Source: Palaemon carinicauda (Eukaryota; Arthropoda; Malacostraca; Decapoda; Palaemonidae). From it: a stretch of DNA of 64,000 bases. The position numbers and the translations under genes are program-made. Numbering within the stretch: position 1 is the first letter of the stretch; the number at the start of each line of letters is the position of its first letter. The DNA lies in the NCBI RefSeq assembly GCF_036898095.1, contig NC_090739.1, positions 103,021,019-103,085,018 of the forward strand. The letters are read 5' to 3'. Below the pieces are notes generated by a model, which was not told the origin of the DNA, searched no databases, and saw only the letters and a program-made list of their open reading frames with translations. Shown here in pieces: positions 52,452 to 64,000 of the stretch.

Positions 52452-53245
52452 CTTGGTTCAAACTAATGATAAATTGTTTTGAAAGTTTTTCCGGAAGAGT
52501 TTGTAAGTTTATTCTCAAAACTGCATATAAAGCTTGTTTGAGTAATTTTCATTAGATTAATAATGTTTTTCCATAATGTCAATATTTTAATTATTTTGGT
52601 CACGTATAGCATTCCAAATGCTTGTTTGTAGTGGAAGATCCTATTTTTTCTTCAATCTAGTGAACAGGAATTTGTTTCAAAGCATTAAAATGACAAAGTT
52701 TATATTAAAAGGCAAAAATCTCCTGCTACTGGTTTTAAGCTTTATATATTCATTATACAAAAGGCGCAATTAACTGCTTGCATTTGGTGTAGAGTATAGA
52801 CTATATAGCGTAGTTAATGTTTGTAATTTGGAGCATTTTAAGAACTAAATTTATATTGAAAGGTTTTATGGAAGGAATAGTAATAAATTGAATTATGGTA
52901 GTCTTAAAAGTAAGAAACCATCAGTAAAATAGTTTTAAATCTCTATTCACAAAATATTTCTTGAATTTCTTGAAGCAGATGTTCTAAGAGTAGTTTTGAT
53001 GTAAAACATTCAAGATGATTTTAGAAAGACTTAAAGGGGTAGGCTAGTTGTACTTAATAAGATTAATATTTTGTAAAGAGAGTGCCTAGACACAGCTTGT
53101 TATTGACACGTAGGTTAAACTTGAAGGGAATGAGGGTTTGAACCTAAGGCACTAATTAGGAAAAAAAGTAATCTGGTCGTGATAAATTATTTAGGACCAT
53201 GGGAGGAATTATTACCTATTAGAAAGCTCCTTTATATAATCCTGC
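52076..53245. other. AT-rich intergenic DNA with (CT)n
   Basis: No gene is supported. The (CT)n microsatellite at 52387-52448 is the only clear structure. Confidence 0.6.
52387..52448. repeat. (CT)n microsatellite, about 31 units
   Basis: Uninterrupted CT dinucleotide run. The Leu/Ser translation across it is spurious. Confidence 0.97.
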
Positions 53246-56200
53246 GAGACGTCAACAAAGAGATGGAGCTGGGGGGAGAGTGACTGCTCCCCACACTCTA
53301 CTTTTGGGTTGTTTGAATGTGCGTGGATGTAGTACGATAGAGAGTAAAAGATGTGAGATTGGAAGTATGTTTAGGAATAGAAGGACAGATGTATTGGCCT
53401 TGTGTGAGACAAAGATGAAAGGAAAGGGTGAAGTGATGTTTGGTGAAATGTCTGGTAGAGTGTCTGGGATTGAAAGGAGAAGAGCGAGAGAGGGTGTGGC
53501 TTTATTGCTGAGTGAATGGATGACAGGTAAAGTAGTGGAATGGAAGGAGATATCATCTAGGTTAATGTGAGTAAGGGATAGGTTGGGTAGGGAATGTTGG
53601 GCTTTTGTCAGTGCGTATGGGCCAGGTAGTGAGAAAAGTGAAGAAGAGTGGAATGAGTTCTGTAATGAATTAACTAGGTGTGTAGAAGGACTGGGTAGAA
53701 GGAATTATGTAGTTGTCATGGGTGACTTAAATGCTAGAGTGGGCGCTGGAGAGTTAGGTGTCATTGGGAAGTATGGCGTACCAGGTGGAAATGAGAGTGG
53801 TGAGGGACTGGTAGATATGTGTGTTGAACAAGAGATGGTAATAAGTGCTAGCTTTTTCAAAAAGAAAGATAAAAACAAGTACAGTATACATGGGTAAGAG
53901 TGGCAAATGGAAGAGTAGTAGAAAGGGCATTAATGGATTATGTGTTGATAACTAAAAGAATGTTTGTAAGATTGAAAGACGTGCACGTGTTTAGGGGTAT
54001 GGCTAACGGTATGTCTGATCATTTTTTGGTGGAAGGAAAATTAGTTGTAGCAAAAGATTGGGGGAATAGAGTAGGTGGATGTAAAAGGGAGCTAGTGAGG
54101 GTTGAAGAGCTAATAAAACTGGGGGTAAAAAGTAAATATCAGGAAAGGTTGAAAATGGCATATGACGAAGTGAGAGTAAGAGAAACTGGTAATTTAGAGG
54201 AGTGGAAGTTAGTAAAAGAAAATTTTGTTGGGTTTGCAAGTGATGTGTGTGGCAAGAAGGTTGTTGGAGGCAGCATGAGGAAGGGCAGTGAATGGTGGAA
54301 TGAAGGAGTGAAGGTAAAAGTGGAAGAGAAAAAGAGGGCTTTTGAAGAATGGCTGCAGAGTAATAGTATAGAGAAGTATGAAAAATATAGAGAGAAAAAG
54401 GTGGAAGTAAAGCGCAAGGTACGTGAGGCAAAGAGGGCAGCTGACCTGAGGTGGGGTCAGGGATTGGGTCAGTCATATGAAGAGAATAAGAAGTAGTTTT
54501 GGAAAGAAGTGAAGAGAGTAAGGGAGGCTGGCTCAAGAATTGAAGAGACAGTGAAAGATGGAAATGGAAGGTTGTTAAAAGGAGAGGAGGCGAGGAAAAG
54601 GTGGGCGGAATATTTTGAAAGTACTGAATGTAGAGGATAATAGGGAGGCAGATATAATTGCTGTTGCAGGTGTTGAGGTGCCGGTGATGGGAGATGAGAA
54701 TGAGAGAGAGATTACAATAGAGGAAGTGAGGAGAGCACTAGATGAAACGAGAGTAGGAAAAGCATCTGGTATAGATGGTGTGAGAGCTGAGATGTTGAAG
54801 GAAGGGGGTGTTACTGTACTTGAATGGTTGGTGAGATTGTTTAATATGTGTTTTGTGTTGTCAATGGTACCAGTAGATTGGGTTTGTGTATGTACTGTAC
54901 CACTCTATAAGGGTAAGGGAGATGTGCATGAGTGTTGTAATTCTAGAGGTATTAGTTTGTTGAGTGTAGTCGGAAAAGTGTATGGTAGAGTAATGATTAG
55001 TAGGATTAAGGATAAAACAGAGAATGTAATCTTAGAAGTATAGGGGGGTTTTAGAAGAGGTAGGGGTTGTATGAATCAGATTTTTACAGTTAGGCAGATA
55101 TGCGAGAAATATTTAGCAAAAGGTAAGGAGGTGTATGTTGCGTTTATGGATCTGGAGAAAGCATATGATAGAGTTGATAGGGAAGCAATGTGGAATGTGA
55201 TGAGGTTATATGGAGTTGGTGGAAGGTTGTTGCAAGCAGTGAAAAGTTTCTACAAAGGTAGTAAAGCATGTGTTAGAATAGGAAATGAAGTGAGTGATTG
55301 GTTTCCAGTGAGAGTGGGGCTGAGACAGGGATGTGTGATGTCACCGTGGTTGTTTAACTTGTATGGTGATGGAGAGGTGAGAGAGGTGAATGCTCGAGTG
55401 CTTGGACGAGGATTAAAACTGGTAGACGAGAATGACCATGAATGGGAGGTAAATCAGTTGTTGTTTGTGGATGATACTGTACTGGTTGCAGACACAGAAG
55501 AGAAGCTTGACCGACTAGTGACAGAATTTGGAAGGGTGTGTGAGAGAAGGAAGTTGAGAGTTAATGTGGGTAAGAGTAAGGTTATGAGATGTACGAGAAG
55601 GGAAGGTGGTGCAAGGTTGAATGTCATGTTGAATGGAGAGTTACTTGAGGAGATGGATCAGTTTAAGTACTTGGGGTCTGTTGTTGCAGCAAATGGTGGA
55701 GTGGAAGCAGATGTATGTCAGAGAGTGAATGAAGGTTGCAAAGTGTTGGGGGCAGTTAAGGGAGTAGTAACAAATAGAGGGTTGGGTATGAATGTAAAGA
55801 GAGTTCTATATGAGAAAGTGATTGTACCAACTGTGATGTATGGATCGGAGTTGTGGGGAATGAAAGTGATGGAGTGACACAAATTGAATGTGTTTGAGAT
55901 GAAATGTCTAAGGAGTATGGCTGGTGTATCTCGAGTAGATAGGGTTAGGAACGAAGTGGTGAGGGTTAGAACGGGTGTAAGAAATGAGTTAGCAGCTAGA
56001 GTGGATATGAATGTGTTGAGGTGGTTTGGCCATGTTGAGAGAATGGAAAATGGCTGTCTGCTAAAGAAGGGGATGAATGCAAGAGTTGATGGGAGAAGTA
56101 CAAGAGGAAGGCCAAGGTTTGGGTGGATGGATGGAGGGAAGAAAGCTCTGGGTGATAGGAGGATAGATGTGGGAGAGGCAAGAGAGCGTTCTAGAAATAG

Positions 56201-56490
56201 AAATGAATGGCGAGCAATTGTGACGCAGTTCCGGTAGGCCCTGCTGCTTCCTCCGGTGCCTTAGATGACCGCGGAGGTAGCAGCAGTAGGGGATTCAGCA
56301 TTATGAAGCTTCATCTGTGGTGGATAACGGGGGAGGGTGGGCTGTGGGACCCTAGCAGTACCAGCTGAACTTGGTTGAGTCCCCTTGTCAGGCTGGGAGG
56401 AACGTAGAGAGTAGAGGTCCCCTTTTTGTTTTGCTTCATTTGTTGATGTCGGCTAACCCCCAAAGTTGGGGGAAGTGCCTTGGTATATGT
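53246..56490 (+). mobile_element. RTE-type non-LTR retrotransposon (+)
   Basis: About 3.2 kb with a single endonuclease-RT coding region and a short 3' UTR that ends in a TATGTATGTA-like tail (56482-56494), the short tandem tail usual for RTE elements. The 3' UTR contains GGCTAACCCCCAAAGTTGGGGGAAGTGCC. The + strand is strikingly purine-rich through the coding part. The 5' border near 53246 is approximate; no target duplication was identified. Confidence 0.82.
53280..56237 (+). pseudogene. endonuclease-reverse transcriptase of the + RTE element
   Basis: Endonuclease: LLGCLNVRGC, VLALCETKMKGKG, VVMGDLNARVGAG and, one frame away, GMSDHFLVEGKL. RT: VGKASGIDGVRAEMLK, VPLYKGKGD...NSRGISLLSVVGKVYGR, VAFMDLEKAYDRVDREAMW, GLRQGCVMSPWLFNLY, VNQLLFVDDTVLVAD (FVDD at about 55465) and FKYLGSVVAANGG. 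C-terminus: LRWFGHVERMENG and RGRPRFGWMDG. Breaks: TGA at 53568, a frame change at about 53890 and back near 54500-54600, TAG at 55041 and TGA at 55875. All RT motifs remain, so decay is modest. Confidence 0.87.
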
Positions 56491-57470
56491 ATGTAGGAAG
56501 CTCGTAATAAAAAGAAAAGTTTTCAGTTTCTTAAGATAATTTAGTGAATGTGAGTGAGATTGTTTATAAGGAAGATACAAGTGAAAAGAAACATTTAGTG
56601 AATACCTGTGATATTCCTTTCAACGTTGTGTTTTGAAGTTGTATTTCAAAGTTTACTACTATTAAAGTGATATTTACCAATTTAGTAGGTAATGTTGTGG
56701 TTGAAATTTTCAATTGTAATAGAAATGTAGATTGTATATTTCAAACCTATCTAAGGTGGTTTTATTGGTAGAATTGTTTTGCAAATCTAAAATATAACTT
56801 TTTATAGATAGGATGTGAATTGAAAATGGTTACTAAGCAGATAAAACCTTAAAGCCAGTTGCTTTTTATAAACAAAATACTGTATTCTCATTTACGATTT
56901 TATTGAATAGAAGAAATAATTAAAACTTACATGATATGCTTGTATCACTCATAAATGTACGTTACTTATTCTGTAATGATTTCAGATATATATTTTTAAA
57001 TAGTCACTACTCAATAATGTCAACTGTTTAAGAAAATTTATATGGACGAAAATACTGTACTTGAAAATATAAAAGTTAAGGTCCTGAATGATATTTTATG
57101 GCCAAAAAGTAACATGCCAGTAACTAAATGGTATAACTACATACATTAAATAAGTAAGGTAAATGGCCCAGCATTTGGATATCAGTGGTAGGTGTGGACA
57201 TTATGAACTACTAAAGTCTTTATCCAAGGTTCATTATAGTCAGAATGCTGGAAAGGGTTCATTCCTGATATTTAAGTACAAAATATTTGACTAGGTAATT
57301 AAAATCAACCTTCGTGCATAAAGGAAATGATACGTCTTAAGCGATCTTCAGGTTTGGTGAGAGGAGGTTATTTCTCAATATCCTCCATAAGAAATGTTAA
57401 AATCCAGAAGTTTGTTCATTTTTCAGAATTCAGAAAGAAATTTAAGACGAGTCTTACATTTTCTTCTTTG
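56491..57470. other. AT-rich intergenic DNA, nothing recognised
   Basis: No gene, RNA or repeat that I can support. Confidence 0.55.
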
Positions 57471-59660
57471 CCTTCAACTTTTCCAATTTCTATATGGGGT
57501 TGCTGTTTCTATTTAGCCTCCCAGTGTTATATCTTCTTTGCCTTCAACTTTTCCCATTTATATGTGGTAGCTGTTTCTAGCCAGCTTTCTCCATATTCCT
57601 CTCTCCTGAACATCTTGTTCTCTTAGACCCTTTTCCTTCATATCATCCAATAGCTTATCTTTCCAACTGAACTTTGGCCTTCCTATCCTCCTTCTGCCCT
57701 CCACCACCATGTTCATAACCCTTTTACATGTGTTCATCTCTCCTCATGACATGACCAAACCATTCCAGTTTTATTTCCTGAGATTTCTTTGAAACCTCCA
57801 ATACTTTGATTTGTCCCCCTGATTAATTAATTCCGGATCTTATCCTATTGTATGACACCACACATCCACCTCAGCATTCTGGTCTCGCACCATTCCAGTT
57901 TCTTTCTTGCTCTTTCTTTATTTGCCAAGTCTCCCCATAGAGCATTGCTGGTCTAACAACACTTCTATAAAATTTTCCTTTAACCTTTGCACTGATCCTG
58001 CTATCCCAAAGTATCCCTGGTGACTTTCTCCAAATCATCCATGCACAATGAATTCTATGTATGACTTCTGCATCAAGACAAGGTTTCCATTTTTTTCTCT
58101 TAACAGAACGAAGATATTTGTAGGAGCTAACCCTCTTTATGGCTTCTTGGCCCAATTTCACTGCTCCCTTATTTCTCTCCACCTGTCTACATATATTCCA
58201 TCTTTGTTCTGCTAATTTCTAAGCCTCTACTCTCAAGTTTTTCTCCCATCTTTTTAGCTTAAGTTGGACACCTCATGTTAGATCAGTCAGCACAATGTCA
58301 TGATCAAACAATGCACTCCAAGGCACATAAAGACTAAGGGCTTAGCCCTGGTGGAGACCAACTTTCACCTAGAACTTCTCTGTAGTTCCAACAGTGCTTC
58401 TTACTGGTGTGATTGGCCCTGCAGAAATATCTTTCATTATTCTGACATACTTTTCAGAAACACCTTTTTTTTCTCAAGCATCTCCACACTAGCTGCCTAG
58501 GTACCCTATCACGGTTTTTCCAAATCAATAATCACAAGATGTAGTCCTTTCTGTTTCTCACTATACTTCTCTACTGTCTGCCAAATGCAAATATTGCATC
58601 AACTGTGCTCTTTCCTGGCATAAAATCGAATTGTTCTCCACAAATTGTGGTTTCCATTCTTAGTCTTCCTTCTATAATCCTCATATATTTTCATTGCATG
58701 TGTGTAGTTTAATTCCTCTGTAGTTCCCTCACTTCTGGACATCACCCTTCGGGAGCATTTGGTCATTTATCTACATGTCTGGCATTCTTTCCTGGCTACA
58801 CATCTTGGTTAATAAATCCTACAGGATGTCTATGCCTTTCTCTCCTACTAAATACTTCCACACTTCAGCTGGTATTCCATTAGGTCTCACCACTTTTCCC
58901 TTCTTCATTTTATCCAGTGCCTTCTTATCCTCTTCTCTGCTTATATCCTGGACTATTCTTTCACGGGGTTTCCATGTCTTATTGTTTTGGGTTTTCATCA
59001 TTTAGTAACTTCAAAGTTCTCCTTCCATCTAGCTATTATGCTTTCCTCTTGATAAAACTTCTCCTTGATCTGTCTGATATGTTAGGTCATTTGATGATTT
59101 ATCTTCTTTTTTTTTTCGTGTATTCTTTTGACCTTCAGCTGTCTCGTAAGTCCTCGTAGAGCTTATCTATTGGAATTGCTTTTGCCTGTGCTACTGCCCT
59201 TTTAGCTAATTAGTTTGCAGTTTTCCAATCTGTCCCATTTTCTTCAGATTGATTCCTGTCATAGGCTGCTACTGCTTCGTTTTTTTTTTTTTTTTGCACA
59301 TTAAAGATTATATTTGTATATCTTCCCCAACTACTATATGTCACGTAGTCATCATTTATGAAAAAGGTGTTGCTAATTGCAATGTAAAATGCCAGTGCAA
59401 AGTCTGTTATCAATTCTCCTTTCTCGTTAATTTCTCCCATGTCATATCTTCATATTCTATTGATGTTTTCTCGGTTGCATCCGGTGTGTTCATTCAAGTC
59501 TCCTCCTACAACTAGCAGTTCTTCTATTTCTGTTGCTGTCATGACTTCATCCATATATCTCCAGAACTTATTTTTCTCCTTTTCACTGCACCCAATCTGT
59601 GGTGCATATGGTCCACCATATCTAGTCTTATATATTTGATTGATTCTCTGAACAACATTT
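57471..59660 (-). mobile_element. older RTE-type LINE remnant (-)
   Basis: On the - strand, recognisable pieces appear in element order from high to low coordinates: endonuclease C-terminal end (59210-59440, GEINEKGELITDFALAFYIAISNTFF...YSSWGRYTNI), RT start (58819-59001, ISREEDKKALDKMKKGKVVRPNGIPAEVWKYL), a middle part near 58510-58610 (VEKYSEKQKGLHLVIIDLEK), RT C-terminus (57871-58182, LDAEVIHRIHCAWMIWRKSPGILWDSRISAKVKGKFYRSVVRPAMLYGE) and a tail near 57640-57760 (MNMVVEGRRRIGRPKFSWKD). Frames change between all pieces, so this is much older than the + copy. It belongs to a different RTE lineage from the + copy. Confidence 0.83.
57640..59440 (-). pseudogene. decayed RTE endonuclease-RT
   Basis: This is the coding part of the - strand RTE remnant. 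The FxDD active-site segment is not readable, the endonuclease N-terminus is missing or unrecognisable, and stops and frameshifts occur about every 50-100 codons. It is kept separate because the RT thumb region (RISAKVKGKFYRSVVRPAML) is well preserved and allows family placement. Confidence 0.75.
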
Positions 59661-60425
59661 GTTCAGTAGTCTTCTTCCAAAAGAGCATAATTTGATTTTT
59701 AGACTCAACTTGTTAGTGATATTGATACTAAGGTCAATGGTAGACAGGATTTGCGTGCCTGTTTAGGTCAAATGAGGCATCTGTAGGTATAGTTTACTAA
59801 GCAGAATATTTTCAGAGTCGACCTCAAACTTAAAAGAATGATCTTGCCTATCTATTTCACTTTTGAAAATGAACAAACTTTTATGCTTCATCATTAGCTA
59901 TACAGAATATTCAGAAACATTGCCCCTTGCTAAAATCCATAATTGGCCAATTTGAGATACCTCCTTTCCGATATGAGTGAAGATGATTCTAATTAGCTAT
60001 TCAAATATCTAGTACTTTACATCATGAATGACTTTTTAACAGTTTTCTGACTAATTAATCTGGAATGTTACTGAAATATTCAGTAATGGCCATATTACTG
60101 TTATCAAAATGTTGGGTCGTGTACGTTCCTTTATTACTGCATGTTATCAAATCCTTAGCTCCTACCTAGAAAAAAAAAATTCGTCTATACCAGTTATACT
60201 TCTGCAATAGACTATATTAAGTATCAACTATTTAGAGTTAAATATTTAAAAAGACTATCAATTCGTTATTTCTGAATGTCATTTTCATTTATACTGTGTA
60301 ATGTGATAGATCAGTTTGTAATAATTCCCTTTTTTTCGGAGCTATACTGCTACCTTTCTTGTATAACATCTAACAAACCTTTTAAGTGACAATATTTTAG
60401 TATACTTTACAGAGGTATGAAACTT

Positions 60426-60554
60426 CATTAAACTGTTCAAAATATTTTTGCTATACACGAAGAGTATTGAAAAATATAATTACCATACTTCAATAAACTG
60501 TTCAAAATAATTTTGCTATACACAAAAAATATTGTAAAATATAATTACCATACT
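60426..60554 (+). repeat. 65-bp tandem duplication
   Basis: AAACTGTTCAAAATATTTTTGC...AATATAATTACCATACT (60426-60489) is repeated at 60491-60554 with about six differences. Confidence 0.88.
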
Positions 60555-61548
60555 CAAACAACTTTGTAACATCATAAGGAGTTCCAAAATAAAATGCATA
60601 GAAGTATTACACTTTTTAATTTTGTATCCCCTGGTACACAAGAAAGAAAACGGAATGACAAAAGAAAAAAAAAATGCAATTACTGTCGGGTTTAGTCTCG
60701 CTATAGTAAACTTCATATGACAGTGTTTTCTCCCTAAACGGCCCCCTTCCCCTTCTAGTAGGCCTACCAGTAAATGCCTTATTCCCCACAAAAAGTGGGC
60801 CAAAAGCCTCATGAAATACTCCTTTCCTAACTAGCCACTGTTCATTTAGACTTGTTTCCCCATCTGCAGAGTTCAATACCCCCTACTGGGTGATGAGAGC
60901 AGCGGTACCTATGTCTTATGATATATTTAAAAGTCAAGAATGCCGAACTGTCTCATATTTCATTTTGGACCAAAGTCCACTTCTTAATCCTGCTGTCTGA
61001 TATGTAGATTTTATCTTGACTAAAGTCATGATAATAATGGTCTTATTTCCATTAATATTCCTCAAAAGCCTCCGAATCTTGTAGCTATTAGATTTAAATA
61101 AGTAATTAAAGCTTTCCATTAATACAATATGGCTGGAGAAGAACTTAGAAATTCCTTAAAAACTTTCATTGTAGAAGATTGAATGTCAAAAATAAAACAG
61201 GTTTCAGTTTAGTTTTATAATGAAAATATAAGAACTATGAAGTCAATGACATATAAATGTATCAAATTTATGAAATCCCATTTTCTGAACGCTTTAAACG
61301 CCCTGGATTCAAAGGAAACTTAACGTTTGTCATACATTAGGCTCATGATTGGATGAAGAAAGGCTCTTAGGCAAGTCACCCTTCAAACAATACTTCGCAG
61401 TTTATGACAAAACGTTCCGTTTTCTTTATTTCTGGACAATGTCCGATTTATTTTTTTTAAAGACTGTTGGAGCGTTTAAAGCTCAGCATTTTGAGGTTAC
61501 ATAATTCATGACTGTGTAAGTAAGCAGTAATTTCTCTAATAAAAACAT

Positions 61549-61721
61549 AAAATTATTAATAAAAAAAAAGGAGGAAAAGGAAAGCCCACCAAGGCCATCC
61601 CCTTTCCCACCTAGTAACCAGAAACTTAGTGCAAAGTTTTCTTTTGAGGAAGCAATGTTACTAGGCCCTTGAATGCTTTCCTTTTCCTCAGTTTTTTCTT
61701 TAATATTTTATTAATAATTTT
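61549..61721. repeat. small hairpin element (MITE-like), about 173 bp
   Basis: Outer arms AAAATTATTAATAAA...GAGGAAAAGGAAAGC (61549-61585) and GCTTTCCTTTTCCTC...TTTATTAATAATTTT (61674-61721) are inverted copies. Inner CCTAGTAAC (61611) and GTTACTAGG (61658) also pair, leaving a loop of about 38 bp. No coding capacity and no clear target duplication. Confidence 0.75.
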
Positions 61722-64000
61722 ACAAAATAATACCTGGATTGTAATTTAAAGACTTCAGGAATAGTTTAGAGCTCTCCTGATGTTAAACGGTAAAAGACTT
61801 GCGTCATTATTTACATCACTATAGGGCATATTCCAACGATTATAGTTACGTTAATTCTTCAATGAAACGTTATATTATACATTTTAAAAATATCATTAAT
61901 ATTTCTAGAATGGTAAACAAAGTAAAATCTAAAAGAAAAGAAAAGTAATTTTCAGGCCTTTTTGCAATTTCAGAACCATCCAACACTGCAGACACCTGAA
62001 GCTTATTCAAAAGCAGACAAGATTCACAAATGCCAAGGTGCCTCCCTGTCTCACCCCATTTAATGCACACGATTGAGTCAGGTAAAAGAGAAGAGACGTG
62101 CAAGGCTACTGCCCTGACCATCCTTGCTACTTCCCCCAGCAGACAGTCAGATCGGACTGAAGTACGCATTCACCTTACACGTGGACACCTGAACCACTTT
62201 AGCTGTGTAATAAAGTTCTCAAATGCTAACCCAAGAAAAAGCTGGAAAGCGAGTTTAAACTAAAACACATCTAACGACACTATTCTTTAAAACATAACCT
62301 TATGGAAATGGCTTTCGTTTAACATGCCAATAGAGTTAAGAAACATATGATCCAAACTGAATATTTATCTACAGTACTCTGACAAACAAGTTTATGTCTT
62401 ACACACCTATAGAATTAAATCAATTCAACCCCAGTAGATACTACCATAACCTTCAATATACTATCTTTAGCTTATATTCCCTTATTGCAGTAAACTATCC
62501 TCAGTATATAAGCCCATAATATATGATCATCTTATAATTATCTATATTACTCTCCCTACCTTAAAATATCTTCCCACTCTATTCTTTGCTCACAATTCCT
62601 TTACTATATTATCACTAGCACATATTCCCTGTTTAAAGTATATTCAGCCAATAATCATAGGAGATGATCCTATATAATTCATTACATATTTTCGCAGGTC
62701 CTGTGTAACTTCATATATCGCCACAAGTTACGGTCAATATAGTATATGGTCAAGCTATTTTTAGCAATTGAAATAACTTGACACTTTCTGGATTTTTGTC
62801 TTTAAAAGACTTTAGATTAACCTAACCTGTAATGAAGTTTAGAACGCCTTTTTAAAGTTACCAGAATGAGCAAAGACACAAGACAGATGGAGATCATGTT
62901 AGTGGAGTACGATATTCTCTATAGAAAATCGGAAGAAGATAAACAAATATTAAATAACCGATATCATTTTAAGCGTTGTTAGGAACACGAACGTCTCTGA
63001 GCTGCCAAATACCTTTCAATGTAAGCGGCTTGAACAAAAATACTAACGATGGCAAATATATTTTTAAATCATCAAATACTTAATTATCTATAGTATCCAT
63101 CAATTCATCAACTTGATAACATTTAAAATAATGATGAATTCATGACGTGTTTCAATTCAGAATAAAAAAAAAGCTAGAATAATTTTCTTGATAAAGAAAC
63201 ACAGGACCAGTAATAATAACTTCTATACAAGTTAATTAATATTAGGAGAATATATGCTTATGAGGAGTGAAGCATCAAACTCGAATCTCCCTTAACAAAA
63301 AGACAAATCATATTCTTCTATCATCTACTTATGGGTAATTTTATGTAGACAGAAATTTTCTCCTTTAGTTCAACAAATCACATAATACGTCCAAGCTTCA
63401 AATTCTAGAAAATAAGCTTGTCTATTAAAAAAATATCTTGACAGAAATTCAAGTTAAACACAAAGTTATGCCAGAATATCTATAATATTTGGGCATATAC
63501 TAAAACTTCAAGTTCTTTTTTAATCTAATAGGCTACATTAATAAGAATATAGGACGGGTTATTTCAAAATTCTGAAATACCTAATTTTCTTTATATGCTC
63601 TGCTTAATATATCTGACGATTGTACTCTTGGTAAATACTTTTTTGAAGAAACTCGAGTTTGAAGCTTGACAATGGGCTAAATTACTGAGTATTATACTTG
63701 CTAATTGGATAGAGGATATTTTTCCACTTTTCACATAGTTAAATAAAAATTGCTTAGAAACTACGCTAGGTAAATTACAATGCAAAACCCTCCATAATTC
63801 CACATGAAATTCTAACTCGTACTACTCTACAAAAAGCTGTAACTAAAATCCTTTCTGCTAAAAATAAAAACAGACTTTTTTTTCCATTTTTGGACAAACT
63901 CTACTGAAAAGAATTAGGCAAATGAATGACCTAACTTCTTCATAAGAATCTCAAACCAATCACTCAATATTAGCACAACAATCACTCATTCCTTACAATG

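Larger units (their letters stand above)
59661..64000. other. AT-rich intergenic DNA to the window end
   Basis: No gene is supported in 4.3 kb. Short ORFs (60516-60812 -, 61870-62169 -, 62030-62263 +, 63591-63803 -) lack recognisable motifs. The segment 61975-62200 is locally richer in GC and open on both strands but I cannot assign it. Two small repeats are listed separately. Confidence 0.55.

Noticed and set aside
54003..54536. 177-codon ORF on the - strand
   Set aside because: It is the antisense shadow of the RTE coding region, kept open by the purine-rich sense strand.

Overview
The window looks like a repeat-rich invertebrate nuclear genome, most likely a decapod crustacean. That is an inference from the DIRS-like and RTE-like retroelement families, the dinucleotide microsatellites and the minisatellites; no single-copy host gene anchors it. 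I see no host protein-coding gene that I can support. Nearly every readable protein belongs to a mobile element, and most are broken by frameshifts, stops or deletions.

The dominant component is a set of DIRS-type (tyrosine-recombinase) retrotransposons, all on the + strand. Six belong to one broad family A: E1 (1-1813, 3' part only), E2 (3505-15767), E3 (19915-27567), E4 (29512-34974), E5 (45075-50353) and an older divergent copy E6 (44345-52075). E5 sits inside E6. A second family B copy, E7 (35137-44317), has unrelated terminal repeats. Each has the DIRS layout: left inverted terminal repeat, Gag, reverse transcriptase/RNase H, tyrosine recombinase (YR), an internal complementary region (ICR) that reads as the reverse complement of the joined element ends, and a right inverted terminal repeat. 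Only E2 keeps an uninterrupted YR with all expected catalytic residues.

Further elements are nested inside these. A 5'-truncated I-superfamily LINE (about 4801-9357) splits the E2 gag gene. A 3.9-kb DNA transposon (37624-41531) with long terminal inverted repeats and a TAA target duplication splits the E7 gag gene; it encodes a decayed protein with Cys/His modules followed by an XPG/FEN-like (PIN-type) nuclease signature. A 5S rRNA-like sequence of about 117 bp (31944-32060) lies in the RT region of E4.

Outside the DIRS cluster: a 30-bp minisatellite (3041-3441), a 29-bp minisatellite (16318-16870), a U6 snRNA-derived pseudogene (18081-18166), (AT)n and (CT)n microsatellites, an RTE-type LINE on + (53246-56490), an older RTE-type remnant on - (57471-59660) and AT-rich DNA to the end that holds a small hairpin element (61549-61721). 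Insertion order, by nesting: E6 before E5; E7 before the DNA transposon; E2 before the LINE; E4 before the 5S-like insert.
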